Origin: Frateuria flava | Lineage (GTDB): Bacteria; Pseudomonadota; Gammaproteobacteria; Xanthomonadales; Rhodanobacteraceae | Reading direction: 5' to 3' | Assembly: GCF_017837635.1 (NCBI RefSeq) | Contig: NZ_JAGJRS010000016.1 | Location: 1-64,000 of the forward strand | DNA length: 64,000 nucleotides | Part shown: positions 54,862-63,366 of the stretch, one piece after another | Numbering within the stretch: position 1 is the stretch's first letter | How the letters are laid out: each line of letters opens with the position of its first letter | Notes under the pieces: generated by a model | Told to the model about the DNA's origin: nothing | Databases searched by the model: none | What the model saw: only the letters and a program-made list of their open reading frames with translations | Position numbers and translations under genes: made by a program

Positions 54862-57051
54862 TTACTTCTCGTTGCCCTCGGGCGCATCCTTCAGCCCGCG
54901 ATCGATCAGCATCGGTTCCACGCTCGGTTCCTTGCCGCGCCAGGCCTTGTACATCTGCGCCAGGTCTTCGGTGTTGCCGCGCGAGAGCACCATCTTGCGG
55001 AAGCGGTCGCCGTTGGCGCGGGTCATGCCGCCGTTCTCCTTGAACCATTCGAAGCCGTCGTCGGCCAGCATCTGCGTCCACAGGTAGGCGTAGTAGCCAG
55101 CGGCGTAGCCGTTGCCCCAGATGTGCTGGAAGTAGCTGGAGCGGTAGCGCGGCGGCACGTAGGGGAGGTTGATCTTGTCCTTGGTGAGGACCTCCTGCTC
55201 GAACTTGTCGGCGTCCTTCTTCGGCGCGTCGGCCGGCAGCGTGTGCCAGCCCATGTCGAGCAGCGCCGCGGCGACCAGCTCGGTCATGTCGTAGCCGCTA
55301 TTGAAATGGCGCGCCTGCTTGATCTTGTCGACCAGCGCCTGCGGCATCGGCTCGTGGGTCTTGTAGTTGATCGCGTAGTGCGCGAACACCTTCGGGTTGG
55401 TTGCCCAGTGCTCGTTGAACTGCGAGGGGAACTCGACGAAGTCACGCGCGGTGTTGGCGCCCGACAGCGACGGGTACTTGGTGTCGGCGAACATGCCGTG
55501 CAGCGCGTGGCCGAACTCGTGGAACATCGTGATCACGTCGTCGAACGACAGCAATGCGGGCTGGCCCGGCGCCGGCTTGGTGAAGTTGGCCACGTTGTAG
55601 ACCACCGGCTTGGTGCCGAGCAGGGTCGACTCTTCCACCAGGTTGCTCATCCAGGCGCCGCCGCCCTTGTTGTCGCGCTTGAAGTAGTCGCAATAGAACA
55701 GCGCCATCGAGGTGCCGTCCTTGTCGAATACCTCGAACACGCGCACGTCCGGCTGCCACACCGGGATGTCGTGGCGCTCCTTGAAGGTCAGGCCGTAGAG
55801 CTGGTTGGCGGCGTAGAACACGCCGTTCTGCAGCACGTTGTCCAGCTCGAAGTACGGCTTGATCTGGTTTTCGTCCAGGTCGTACTTGGCCTTGCGCACC
55901 TGCTCGGCGTAGTGCTGCCAGTCCCACGCGGCGAGCTTGAAGCCGCCGTGCTGGCTGTCGATCACCGCCTGGATGTCCTTCGCCTCGCGCTCGGCCCGGC
56001 CGGTGGCCGCCGGCACCAGGTTGTGCATGAAGTCCAGCGCGCGCTCGGGCGTCTTGGCCATCTGGTCCTCGAGCTTCCAGGCGGCGAAGGTCGAATAGCC
56101 CAGCAGCTTGGCCTGCTCGGCGCGGATCTGCGCGATGCGCTCGATGGTGGCGCGGGTGTCGTTGTCGCCGCCGTGTTCGGCGCGGTCCCAGGAGGCCTTG
56201 AACAGCGCTTCGCGGGTGGCACGGTCGTCGAGGTCCTTCAGCGCCGGCTGCTGGGTCGTGTTCTGCAGCGTGAGTGTCCACTTGCCATCGAGGTCGCGGC
56301 TCTTGGCGGCCTGCGCGGCGGCGGCGAGGTCGCCCTCGGACAGGCCCTTGAGCTTGGCCGCGTCATCGACCGTCAACGCACCGGCCTTGGTGGCGGCCAG
56401 CAGCTTGTTGGTGAATTGCGTGCTGAGCGTGGACTCTTCCTTGTTGAGCTCCTTCAGCTTGGCCTTGTCGGCGGCCGAGAGCTTGGCGCCGTTGTGCACG
56501 AAGTCTTTGTAGGTGACTTCAACCAGGCGCAGCGACTCCGGATCGAGATTCAGCTTGTCGCGCTGGTTGTAGATCGTCTCTACGCGCTGGAACAGCTTGT
56601 CGTTGAGATAGATCGCGTCCCGGTGCGCGGCGAGCTTGGGCGCTTCCTCTTCCTGCACCTTCTGCAGCGCGTCGGAGGTGTTGGCGCCGGTGACCGTGTC
56701 GAAGGCGGTCATCGCACGCTTGAGCAGCGCCCCGGACTTCTCCATCGGGATGAAGGTGTTGTCGAAGGTCGGCGGCTCGGGATTGTTGGCGATCTTTTCA
56801 ATCTCGGCCAGGTGCTGGCGCATGCCCTCTTCGATCGCTGGCTGGTAGTCGCTCTCCTGGATCTTGTCGAATGGCGGCGCCTGGAACGGCAGCGTGCTGG
56901 CGGCGAAGAACGGATTGGCCTGCGCCGTGCCGGCATCGGCCGCCGGCGCGCTCGCGGTGGGCGCGGGCGTGGCTTGGTTGTCGGTGGACGATTGCGAGCA
57001 GGCGGCCATGGCGATCGAAGTGGCGATCACGAGCAGGCGAAGACGAGGCAT
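54862..57051 (-). CDS. dcp: M3 family peptidase (Dcp-like) lipoprotein
   Basis: A 729-residue zinc oligopeptidase with the catalytic motif HEFGHALHG (near residue 510) and the distal NEHWATNPKVFAHYA region typical of M3 peptidyl-dipeptidase Dcp. The N-terminus is a lipoprotein signal with cysteine in MAACSQ (residue 18), followed by an Ala/Pro/Thr linker; E. coli Dcp lacks such a signal and is partly cytoplasmic. It should release dipeptides from short peptides in the periplasm. The ATG at 57051 was chosen to begin the lipoprotein signal. Confidence 0.9.
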   Translation of the reverse strand: MPRLRLLVIATSIAMAACSQSSTDNQATPAPTASAPAADAGTAQANPFFAASTLPFQAPPFDKIQESDYQPAIEEGMRQHLAEIEKIANNPEPPTFDNTFIPMEKSGALLKRAMTAFDTVTGANTSDALQKVQEEEAPKLAAHRDAIYLNDKLFQRVETIYNQRDKLNLDPESLRLVEVTYKDFVHNGAKLSAADKAKLKELNKEESTLSTQFTNKLLAATKAGALTVDDAAKLKGLSEGDLAAAAQAAKSRDLDGKWTLTLQNTTQQPALKDLDDRATREALFKASWDRAEHGGDNDTRATIERIAQIRAEQAKLLGYSTFAAWKLEDQMAKTPERALDFMHNLVPAATGRAEREAKDIQAVIDSQHGGFKLAAWDWQHYAEQVRKAKYDLDENQIKPYFELDNVLQNGVFYAANQLYGLTFKERHDIPVWQPDVRVFEVFDKDGTSMALFYCDYFKRDNKGGGAWMSNLVEESTLLGTKPVVYNVANFTKPAPGQPALLSFDDVITMFHEFGHALHGMFADTKYPSLSGANTARDFVEFPSQFNEHWATNPKVFAHYAINYKTHEPMPQALVDKIKQARHFNSGYDMTELVAAALLDMGWHTLPADAPKKDADKFEQEVLTKDKINLPYVPPRYRSSYFQHIWGNGYAAGYYAYLWTQMLADDGFEWFKENGGMTRANGDRFRKMVLSRGNTEDLAQMYKAWRGKEPSVEPMLIDRGLKDAPEGNEK

Positions 57052-57168
57052 CGATTTTCCCCAGAAGTGGCGTCCGCGGTGCGGAACGGATGAGTCAAAG
57101 CGTTCGACTCTAACCACACTGGGGCGCGACTTCCAAGGGCCGCAAGTGCCTCGCCGTCGCTTGGACGC

Positions 57169-57519
57169 TCAGGCGGCTCGCATGTCGCGCAGCTGCCAGC
57201 TCGAACCGATCAGCCAGTTGAGCCGTGGCCGCACTACGCGCATGGGCAGGTCGGTGACCACGTCCAGGTCCACGTGCAGGTCGGCGACCCTGGCGCTGGC
57301 GGTGGCCTGCGGGTCGGTGGCGGCCAGGCTCATGTCGACCTCATCGGGGTCCGGCTGCAGGGTGCGCCAGCGCTCGAACAGGCCGGTGCCGCGCAGCGAT
57401 TCCTGCAGCGCGGCGGCCAGGTCGTCCGGGCTGGCACCCTGCCAGGCCAGCGCCGGATCGGCGCCGCGCGCGTGGCGGATGTCGTCGACCGAAAGGTAAT
57501 AGTGATTGCGGTTGCTCAT
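57169..57519 (-). CDS. hypothetical protein
   Basis: A 116-residue soluble protein starting MSNRNHYYLSVDDIRHARG. It contains LHVDLDVVTDLPMRVVRPRL in the C-terminal half, but no signal, membrane segment or motif. An adjacent second ATG two codons earlier is possible. It may be a conserved protein of the family, but I do not recognise it. Confidence 0.6.
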   Translation of the reverse strand: MSNRNHYYLSVDDIRHARGADPALAWQGASPDDLAAALQESLRGTGLFERWRTLQPDPDEVDMSLAATDPQATASARVADLHVDLDVVTDLPMRVVRPRLNWLIGSSWQLRDMRAA

Positions 57520-57647
57520 GCGCACTCCTGCGTTGGGCGTGGAAGAATCGAATCATGCTAGGCGTGAAGCGGTCGCCACGCGGCGAGGGCGATGCAGGCG
57601 CACCCGGGTGCGCCCGCCATGACAGGCGGTCGCGCATTGGTGCGTCC

Positions 57648-58358
57648 CTACCGGGCCGCGGCCTGGTGTTCGAACAACGGCGCCAGTTCCAGCCGCCCTG
57701 CGGCCTGGGCGGGGTCCAGGCCGTAGGGCAGCACACCCAGGCAGGGTGCGGGGAGCATCTCGCGCAGGGTCTCCAGGTTGTCCTCCACCGCGGCCATCGC
57801 CGGGTCGATGCGGTTGCCGATCCAGCCGGCCAGGCGGCAGCCGTCGGCGAGGATCGCACGGGCGCTGAGCAGCGCGTGGTTGAGGCAACCCAGCCGCAGG
57901 CCGACCACCAGCACCACCGGCAGGTCCCACTGTCGAGGCATGGCCGAGGCGAGCAGGCCGGGCGCGAGCGGCACCATCCAGCCCCCCACGCCCTCGACCA
58001 CCACCATCGCATGCGCGGCGCGCAATCGGTCGAAGGCAGCCCGTAGCGGCGCCATCGCCACCGTCCTGTGTTCGAAGCGCGCGGCCAGGTGCGGCGAGAG
58101 CGGCTCGCGCAGCGCGACAGGGTTGATCGCGTCGTAGTCGAGCGGGCGGCTGCCTGCGGCCTGCAGTGCCAGCGCATCCTCGTTGCGCCGCCCGTCGGGC
58201 GTTTGCAGGCAGCCGCTGGCGACCGGCTTCATGCCGCACGTTGCAAGCCCGCGCGCGCGCAGCGCATGGATCAGTGTGCAGGCGGCGTGGGTCTTGCCGA
58301 TGCCGGTGTCTGTGCCGGCGACAAACATGGCGCTGCCTGCGTTCGATGTGTTCTGCAT
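57648..58358 (-). CDS. bioD: dethiobiotin synthetase
   Basis: A 236-residue enzyme that closes the ureido ring of dethiobiotin from diaminopelargonic acid, CO2 and ATP. The P-loop-like GTDTGIGKT lies at 15-23, CGMKPVASG follows, and VEGVGGWMVPL is the conserved acidic/glycine loop. No other bio gene is adjacent, so bioD stands apart from the rest of the biotin pathway. The ATG at 58358 was kept; Met11 is an alternative. Confidence 0.94.
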   Translation of the reverse strand: MQNTSNAGSAMFVAGTDTGIGKTHAACTLIHALRARGLATCGMKPVASGCLQTPDGRRNEDALALQAAGSRPLDYDAINPVALREPLSPHLAARFEHRTVAMAPLRAAFDRLRAAHAMVVVEGVGGWMVPLAPGLLASAMPRQWDLPVVLVVGLRLGCLNHALLSARAILADGCRLAGWIGNRIDPAMAAVEDNLETLREMLPAPCLGVLPYGLDPAQAAGRLELAPLFEHQAAAR

Positions 58359-58429
58359 TGCGGTCCCGGAACGTCACGCGGACCGGACATGTTCCGCGCC
58401 GCGACGGTCATGGGCAAGCAAGACGGGTT

Positions 58430-59113
58430 TCAGGCAAGGCCGTGGCGCCGACGGAAGCGCGTGGTGAGCGGACCGATCAGGAACATCAGCACGTAGAGGA
58501 AACCGGGCAACGACCACAGCGCCGGCGGCGCGGACAGCGGCAGCAGCAGCGCCGCCAGCGCCGAAGCCAGGCCCAGCACGGCCGGAACGATCCACACCAG
58601 CTGCTCGCGCTGCGCCTCCAGCGGCGAGAAGCCCTGGCGCCGCGCGCGCCTGGCCGCGTGGCCGAACAGCAGCGTGAGCGTGCCGGCCATGCAAGTGAAG
58701 GCGATCCCGTAGACCACCAGCAGCGTGCGGATCTCGCTGGCGCCCATCAGCTTGAAGCGGCTGGGCAGCCGGCCGCCGCTGAACATGTTGAACAGGCTGG
58801 CGAACATCATGTGCAGCGGGTAGACGAAGATCAGCGCGAAGAACACCAGCAGCAGCGACAGCCACAGCCCGGCGCCGTCCGCGTGCGGGCAGCGCCGGCG
58901 CCAGCGCACGTGGCCGTGCCAGAAGAAGGCGATCATCCAGAAGCACACGGCGAAGGCGGGGATACCGCCGAGCATCGCCAGCAGCGCACCCGCGCTGTCG
59001 GGCACCACGTCGCCACCGATCACCAGCAGGGTGAGCGTGAAGGCGAATGCGCCGTCAACGAACATGTCCAGCCGCCCTGCCTCGATGCCCTCGCGCTGCT
59101 CGGTCAGGCTCAT
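58430..59113 (-). CDS. TMEM175-like (DUF1211) membrane protein
   Basis: A 227-residue protein with about six membrane segments. Residues 14-32, RLDMFVDGAFAFTLTLLVI, match the pore-helix signature of the TMEM175 potassium-channel family (usually RLEAFSDGVFAIAITLLVL). The conserved FSD is FVD here, so the serine thought to stabilise the gate region is changed. Channel function is a family-level inference. Confidence 0.8.
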   Translation of the reverse strand: MSLTEQREGIEAGRLDMFVDGAFAFTLTLLVIGGDVVPDSAGALLAMLGGIPAFAVCFWMIAFFWHGHVRWRRRCPHADGAGLWLSLLLVFFALIFVYPLHMMFASLFNMFSGGRLPSRFKLMGASEIRTLLVVYGIAFTCMAGTLTLLFGHAARRARRQGFSPLEAQREQLVWIVPAVLGLASALAALLLPLSAPPALWSLPGFLYVLMFLIGPLTTRFRRRHGLA

Positions 59114-59175
59114 CGCACGGTTCCCCCACCGGATGTCGGGCGCATAATACGGGCTTTGCCGCCGGAAACGCGCCG

Positions 59176-59664
59176 ATGTTCCACCTCGCCGAAACCACCT
59201 ACGCCAGCAAGCGCGAGCACTACGCGGACCTGGCCAGCCAGGCGCGCGGCCTGCTCGCCGACGAACACGACCTGATCGCCAACGCGGCCAACTTCAGCGC
59301 GCTGGTGTTCAACAGCCTGCCCGACCTCAACTGGGCCGGCTTCTATTTGTTCGACGGCACCGAGCTGGTGGTCGGCCCGTTCCAGGGCAAGCCCGCCTGC
59401 GTGCGCATCGCGCTGGGCCGCGGTGTCTGCGGCGCCGCGGCGCGCACGCGGCAGATCCAGCTGGTGCACGACGTCAACGCGTTCGAAGACCACATCGCCT
59501 GCGACGCCGCTTCGCAATCGGAAATCGTGGTGCCGCTGGTCAGGCCGGACGGCTCGCTGCTCGGCGTGTGGGATGTCGACAGCCCGCGGGTGGGCCGCTT
59601 CGATGAGGACGACCGCGAAGGCATGGCGGCGCTGTGCGCGGTGTTCATGGCATCGCTGGGCTGA
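59176..59664 (+). CDS. msrC: free methionine-(R)-sulfoxide reductase
   Basis: A 162-residue GAF-fold enzyme (fRMsr, YebR) reducing free Met-R-sulfoxide with thioredoxin. The three catalytic or resolving cysteines are at 75, 85 and 109; their spacing is the same as in E. coli (84, 94, 118). LNWAGFYLFDG and SEIVVPLVRPDGSLLGVWDVDS are typical. The ATG at 59176 was chosen. CATAAT near 59143 is a possible -10. Confidence 0.95.
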   Translation: MFHLAETTYASKREHYADLASQARGLLADEHDLIANAANFSALVFNSLPDLNWAGFYLFDGTELVVGPFQGKPACVRIALGRGVCGAAARTRQIQLVHDVNAFEDHIACDAASQSEIVVPLVRPDGSLLGVWDVDSPRVGRFDEDDREGMAALCAVFMASLG

Positions 59665-59693
59665 ACTGGCTCGTCGCAGCCACCACCGTATCC

Positions 59694-59756
59694 CGCAGGA
59701 GCGCACCCTGTGCGCGACCGGGTGCATGGTGGTCGCGCACAGGGTGCGCTCCTGCG
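59694..59756. repeat. REP-type inverted repeat, perfect 26-bp arms
   Basis: The left arm (59694-59719) begins CGCAGGAGCGCACCCTGTGC and the right arm (59731-59756) is its exact reverse complement; the loop is 11 bp. It lies in the convergent gap between msrC and engB. Same family as 15880-15964. Confidence 0.9.
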
Positions 59757-59781
59757 CAGGCCCCGTCCGGGACTGGGGAAG

Positions 59782-60414
59782 CTAGCCGCGCGGCGTGCGC
59801 AACAGCGCCAGCACCGCCTCGCGCGCCGCTTCCACGCCGGTGCCGTCGGCCGAGGAGAACACCTGCGCGCTGGCCTGCACGCCGTCGCCGAAGCCCTTGC
59901 GCACGGCCGCCAGCGCCTGCATCGCCTGGTTGCGCGAGAGCTTGTCCGCCTTGGTCAGCAGCAGATGGCAGGGCAGGTTCGTCTCGAAGCAGAACTGCAG
60001 CATCATCCGGTCGAACTCCTTCAGCGGATGGCGGATGTCGGCGATCAGCACCACGCCACGCAGGCTGCGCCGGCGGTGCAGGTAGGCATCGATCTCCTGC
60101 TTCCAGTGCGCGCGCAGCTCCTCCGGCACCTTGGCGTAGCCGTAGCCGGGCAGGTCGATCAGGCGCGCCTCCAACGGCGGCGCGTATTCGCCCTGCGCGA
60201 GCGGCGGCAGCGAGAAGGCGACCATCTGCTGCGTGCGCCCGGGCGTCTTGGAGGTGCGCGCCAGGCCCTTGTGCCCGGTCAGGGTATTGAGCGCGCTGGA
60301 CTTGCCTGCGTTGGAGCGCCCGGCAAAGGCCACTTCGGCGCCCTGGTCGGCGGGCAACTGGCTGATACGGTGGGCGGCCAGCACGAACTGCGCGCCGTTG
60401 AGCGGATTGGGCAT
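59782..60414 (-). CDS. engB: ribosome-biogenesis GTPase EngB (YihA/YsxC)
   Basis: A 210-residue GTPase needed for large-subunit assembly. The G motifs are present: GRSNAGKS (32-39), TPGRT (57-61), DLPG (87-90), TKAD and SSA. The length is normal. It is divergent from cytochrome c4, as often seen in gammaproteobacteria; the c4 promoter lies within 40 bp of its start. Confidence 0.96.
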   Translation of the reverse strand: MPNPLNGAQFVLAAHRISQLPADQGAEVAFAGRSNAGKSSALNTLTGHKGLARTSKTPGRTQQMVAFSLPPLAQGEYAPPLEARLIDLPGYGYAKVPEELRAHWKQEIDAYLHRRRSLRGVVLIADIRHPLKEFDRMMLQFCFETNLPCHLLLTKADKLSRNQAMQALAAVRKGFGDGVQASAQVFSSADGTGVEAAREAVLALLRTPRG

Positions 60415-60423
60415 GGGAACGGT

Positions 60424-60453
60424 TTGACCGGAATGCGGTGGCGCGGGGATAAT
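60424..60453 (+). promoter_or_regulatory. sigma-70 promoter of cytochrome c4 gene
   Basis: TTGACC (60424-60429), an 18-bp spacer and GATAAT (60448-60453). Good matches to both boxes, about 78 bp before the ATG at 60531. Confidence 0.6.
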
Positions 60454-60530
60454 TCGGCGGTTTCTGCCTGCCGCAGGCCATGTTGGCAGCGGTCCACGGC
60501 GGATTGAGCCGTCTTTCGGGAGACAAGTGT

Positions 60531-61403
60531 ATGAGTTTTCGGTCCGCCGGTTTCCGGCCCGCTGCCCTCGGCGGCATGATCGCCCTGGTGTTTGCGCTCT
60601 CTGCCAGCGTGGTCATGGCGCAGGACGCCAAGCCCGCGGAAGCTGCGCCGGCCAATGCCACCACCGCCGCGCAGAAGAGCTCGGCCGGTGCGCCCGGCGT
60701 CGACGCCCTGCCCTCCGCGCCGGCCGACAGCGGCAAGCAGGCGAGCGCGGAGCCGTCGGCCGCCGCCTCCGCCGCCCAGCCGGCCGCGCCGGCTGAAGTG
60801 GCGGCCGTGGCCAAGCCCGGTGATGCGGCTGCCGGCCAGGGCAAGGCGGCCGCCTGCGGCGCCTGCCATGGCATGGACGGCAACTCCACCGACGCGCAGT
60901 ACCCGAAGCTCGCCGGCCAGCACGAGTCCTACATCGTCCGCCAGCTGACCCACTTCAAGGCGGGTCAGCGGCAGAACCCGATCATGATGGGTATGGCCGC
61001 ACCGCTGTCCGAGCAGGACATGCACGATCTGGGCGCCTACTTCGCCAGCAAGCAGTCGCTGCCGGGCGTGGCCGATGCCGCGCTGGTGCAGCAGGGCGAG
61101 ACGCTGTTCCGCCAGGGCGACGTCGAGCGCGGCATCCCCGCCTGCATGGCGTGCCACAGCATCGACGGCCGCGGCAACCCGGGCGCGGCCTATCCGCAGC
61201 TGACCAGCCAGCACGCGCAGTACGTGGAGAAGACCCTCAAGGCCTGGCGCGACGGCACCACCTGGGGCGAGGACGCGCAGGCCAAGATCATGCCGGCGAT
61301 CGCCAAGAAGCTTGACGACAAGGACATCGCGGCCCTGTCCAGCTACGTCGAAGGCCTGCACGTGAACGACGCGGCGGGCCCCAACAAGCCGGCCACGCCC
61401 TGA
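60531..61403 (+). CDS. di-haem cytochrome c4
   Basis: A 290-residue exported cytochrome with two haem c domains: CGACH (109-113) and CMACH (205-209). GNSTDAQYPKLAGQ and the repeat QYPKLAGQH/AYPQLTSQH are characteristic of c4. The signal peptide ends near residue 30. Between it and the first haem domain is a ~75-residue Ala/Pro/Ser linker, longer than in typical c4. It passes electrons to terminal oxidases. A GGGAGA site precedes the ATG, a terminator follows, and dsbA genes are next. Confidence 0.92.
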   Translation: MSFRSAGFRPAALGGMIALVFALSASVVMAQDAKPAEAAPANATTAAQKSSAGAPGVDALPSAPADSGKQASAEPSAAASAAQPAAPAEVAAVAKPGDAAAGQGKAAACGACHGMDGNSTDAQYPKLAGQHESYIVRQLTHFKAGQRQNPIMMGMAAPLSEQDMHDLGAYFASKQSLPGVADAALVQQGETLFRQGDVERGIPACMACHSIDGRGNPGAAYPQLTSQHAQYVEKTLKAWRDGTTWGEDAQAKIMPAIAKKLDDKDIAALSSYVEGLHVNDAAGPNKPATP

Positions 61404-61411
61404 TCGATCCC

Positions 61412-61434
61412 ACACGCCGGCCCCGCCGGCGTGT
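61412..61434 (+). terminator. terminator after cytochrome c4
   Basis: Perfect 10-bp stem ACACGCCGGC / GCCGGCGTGT with a CCC loop, followed by CCGTTTTC. It lies 9 bp after the c4 stop. Confidence 0.85.
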
Positions 61435-61489
61435 CCGTTTTCAGACCACGGGGATGCCGCCGCCTCCCCGCCCCAGCTCCGAGGTTCCC

Positions 61490-62365
61490 ATGCTCAAGCG
61501 CCTGCCGATCCTGTGTGCCGCCCTGCTCGCCCTTGCCGGCTGCAGCCATGACAGCGACACCGGCAGCGCGCCCGCATCGCCGCCCCCGAGCAGCACCACG
61601 GCCACCGCGCCCGACGCCAACACCGCGCCAGCCGCGAGCAGCACCAGCGCTCCGGTGTCCGCCGCCAGTGCACCGGCGAGCACCGCGACCACCACCACGA
61701 GCGCGCCGACGCCGACCGCGCCGCCGGCCGCGCCGTTCGTCGACAACGGCAAGTGGGTCGAAGGCAAGAACTACTTCCGCATCGAGCCGGCCCAGTCCAA
61801 GGCCACCTCCACCGACAAGATCGAGGTGACCGAGGTGTTCTCCTACGGCTGCCCGGCCTGCAACCAGTTCCACCCGGTGGTCACCCGGCTCGCCGCAAGC
61901 CTGCCGTCCGACGCCGTGATGGCCTACCTGCCGGCCTCGTTCATCCCGCAGGAGAACTGGCCGATGCTCCAGCGCGCCTACTTCACCGCCAAGGCGCTGG
62001 GCGTGGCCGACAAGTGCAACGACGCGATGTACGACGCGGTGTGGAAGAGCGGCGAGCTGTCGGCCATGAACCAGGCGGGCAACGGCCTGAAGCCGCGTGA
62101 CGCGCTGCCGACCATCGCCGACGCCGCCAAGGTCTACGCCAAGTGCGGCGCCGATCCGAAGGAATTCGTGGCGGTCGCCAACTCCTTCAGCATCAACACG
62201 CAGATGAAGCGCGCCGACGACCTGATCAAGGCCTACGGCGTCACCGGCACGCCAACGCTGATCGTCAACGGCAAGTACCGCTTCGACGTCGGCGATGCCG
62301 GCGGCTACCCGCAGACCATCGAGCTGGCCAACTGGCTGGTGTCGAAGGAAGCGGCCGGGAAGTAA
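61490..62365 (+). CDS. DsbA-like thiol oxidoreductase lipoprotein
   Basis: A 291-residue thioredoxin-fold protein of the DsbA family with active site CPAC (121-124, in FSYGCPACNQFHP) and the cis-proline in GTPTLIV. The N-terminus has a clear lipobox (LAGC, lipid Cys18), then a ~65-residue Ser/Thr/Ala/Pro linker before the fold. CPAC differs from E. coli CPHC, so the redox potential may differ. It acts in the periplasm, membrane-anchored. A second DsbA gene follows after 217 bp. Confidence 0.9.
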   Translation: MLKRLPILCAALLALAGCSHDSDTGSAPASPPPSSTTATAPDANTAPAASSTSAPVSAASAPASTATTTTSAPTPTAPPAAPFVDNGKWVEGKNYFRIEPAQSKATSTDKIEVTEVFSYGCPACNQFHPVVTRLAASLPSDAVMAYLPASFIPQENWPMLQRAYFTAKALGVADKCNDAMYDAVWKSGELSAMNQAGNGLKPRDALPTIADAAKVYAKCGADPKEFVAVANSFSINTQMKRADDLIKAYGVTGTPTLIVNGKYRFDVGDAGGYPQTIELANWLVSKEAAGK

Positions 62366-62582
62366 TCCGGTCACGGCAGGGTTGCCGCGGTCCCCGTCCG
62401 GCCGATGCCTTTTCGGCGCTGCGCCCGTCGCCCGCGGCCGTGAAACTCGCCGCGGCGATCTGCGGGTCCAAGGTCGCGTTTCCGCGAGCGGGTTCTACGC
62501 CGGATCGGTGCAGCGGTGGTTCAATGCATGCCGATCCGCGCGGTACGCGCGCGCCGCACGCTTCCATTCCACGGAGACCTCC
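62366..62582. other. 217-bp gap between the DsbA genes
   Basis: No gene or strong hairpin is seen. The CACGGAGACC ribosome-binding stretch precedes the ATG at 62583. Confidence 0.5.
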
Positions 62583-63233
62583 ATGATCAAGTACCTCGCC
62601 CGCCTGCGCCTGCTGACCCTGCTCGGCGGCCTGCTGCTGGCCAGCGCCTGCACCGCGTCGCCCGAGACGCCCGCGCCCTTCACCGAGGGCGACCAGTACG
62701 TGACGCTGCCGGCGCCGCATGAGCGCCTGAGCCCCGCGGGCAAGGTCGAAGTGGTGGAGGTGTTCTCCTACGGCTGCGTGCACTGCGCGCATTTCGCGCC
62801 GACCGCCGAGGAGCTGCGCAAGTCGCTGCCCAAGGGCGTCGAATTCAAGCTGCTGCCGGCGCCCTTCAACGACGCCTGGATGCCATTCGCCCGCGCCTAC
62901 TACGCGGCCAGGCAACTGGGCGTCGCTGACCGCACCCACCTGGCGCTGTTCAAGGCCAAGTTCGACGACCACTATCCGATCAACACGCTCGACGAGCTGG
63001 CCGACTTCTACGCGCGCCAGGGCGTGGACCGCGCGAAGTTCCTCCAGATCGCCAACTCCGACGCCGCGACCGCGCAGATGAAAAAGGATTTCGACCTGCT
63101 GCAGAAATGGCAGATCGACGGTACCCCGACCATCGTGGTGGACGGCAAGTACCGCAGCGCCCACGTCAAGACGCTGGACGAACTGGTCAAGCTCACCCGC
63201 TGGCTGGTCGACCGGGAACTGGCCGGAAAGTAA
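62583..63233 (+). CDS. dsbA: DsbA-like thiol:disulfide interchange protein
   Basis: A 216-residue DsbA. The active site is CVHC (65-68, in FSYGCVHCAHF), with cis-proline in GTPTIVV. The fold occupies residues ~38-212, closest to the main periplasmic DsbA in length. The N-terminus has a hydrophobic signal ending ASAC (Cys23), so it may be a lipoprotein, but the -3 position is not the usual leucine. It oxidises cysteines of exported proteins; DsbB is not in the window. Confidence 0.93.
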   Translation: MIKYLARLRLLTLLGGLLLASACTASPETPAPFTEGDQYVTLPAPHERLSPAGKVEVVEVFSYGCVHCAHFAPTAEELRKSLPKGVEFKLLPAPFNDAWMPFARAYYAARQLGVADRTHLALFKAKFDDHYPINTLDELADFYARQGVDRAKFLQIANSDAATAQMKKDFDLLQKWQIDGTPTIVVDGKYRSAHVKTLDELVKLTRWLVDRELAGK

Positions 63234-63366
63234 CCGGGCGCGCTTCGCGTTCACACATGGGGGGCGATGCTGCTGCCGTGACCGTTGCCCCGGGCCGCGG
63301 GCCTGCGGCGGAATCGAGCGACCTTTCGACTCCGTTGCGCCACGCCCAGGGCAAACGTTCCAGGGA

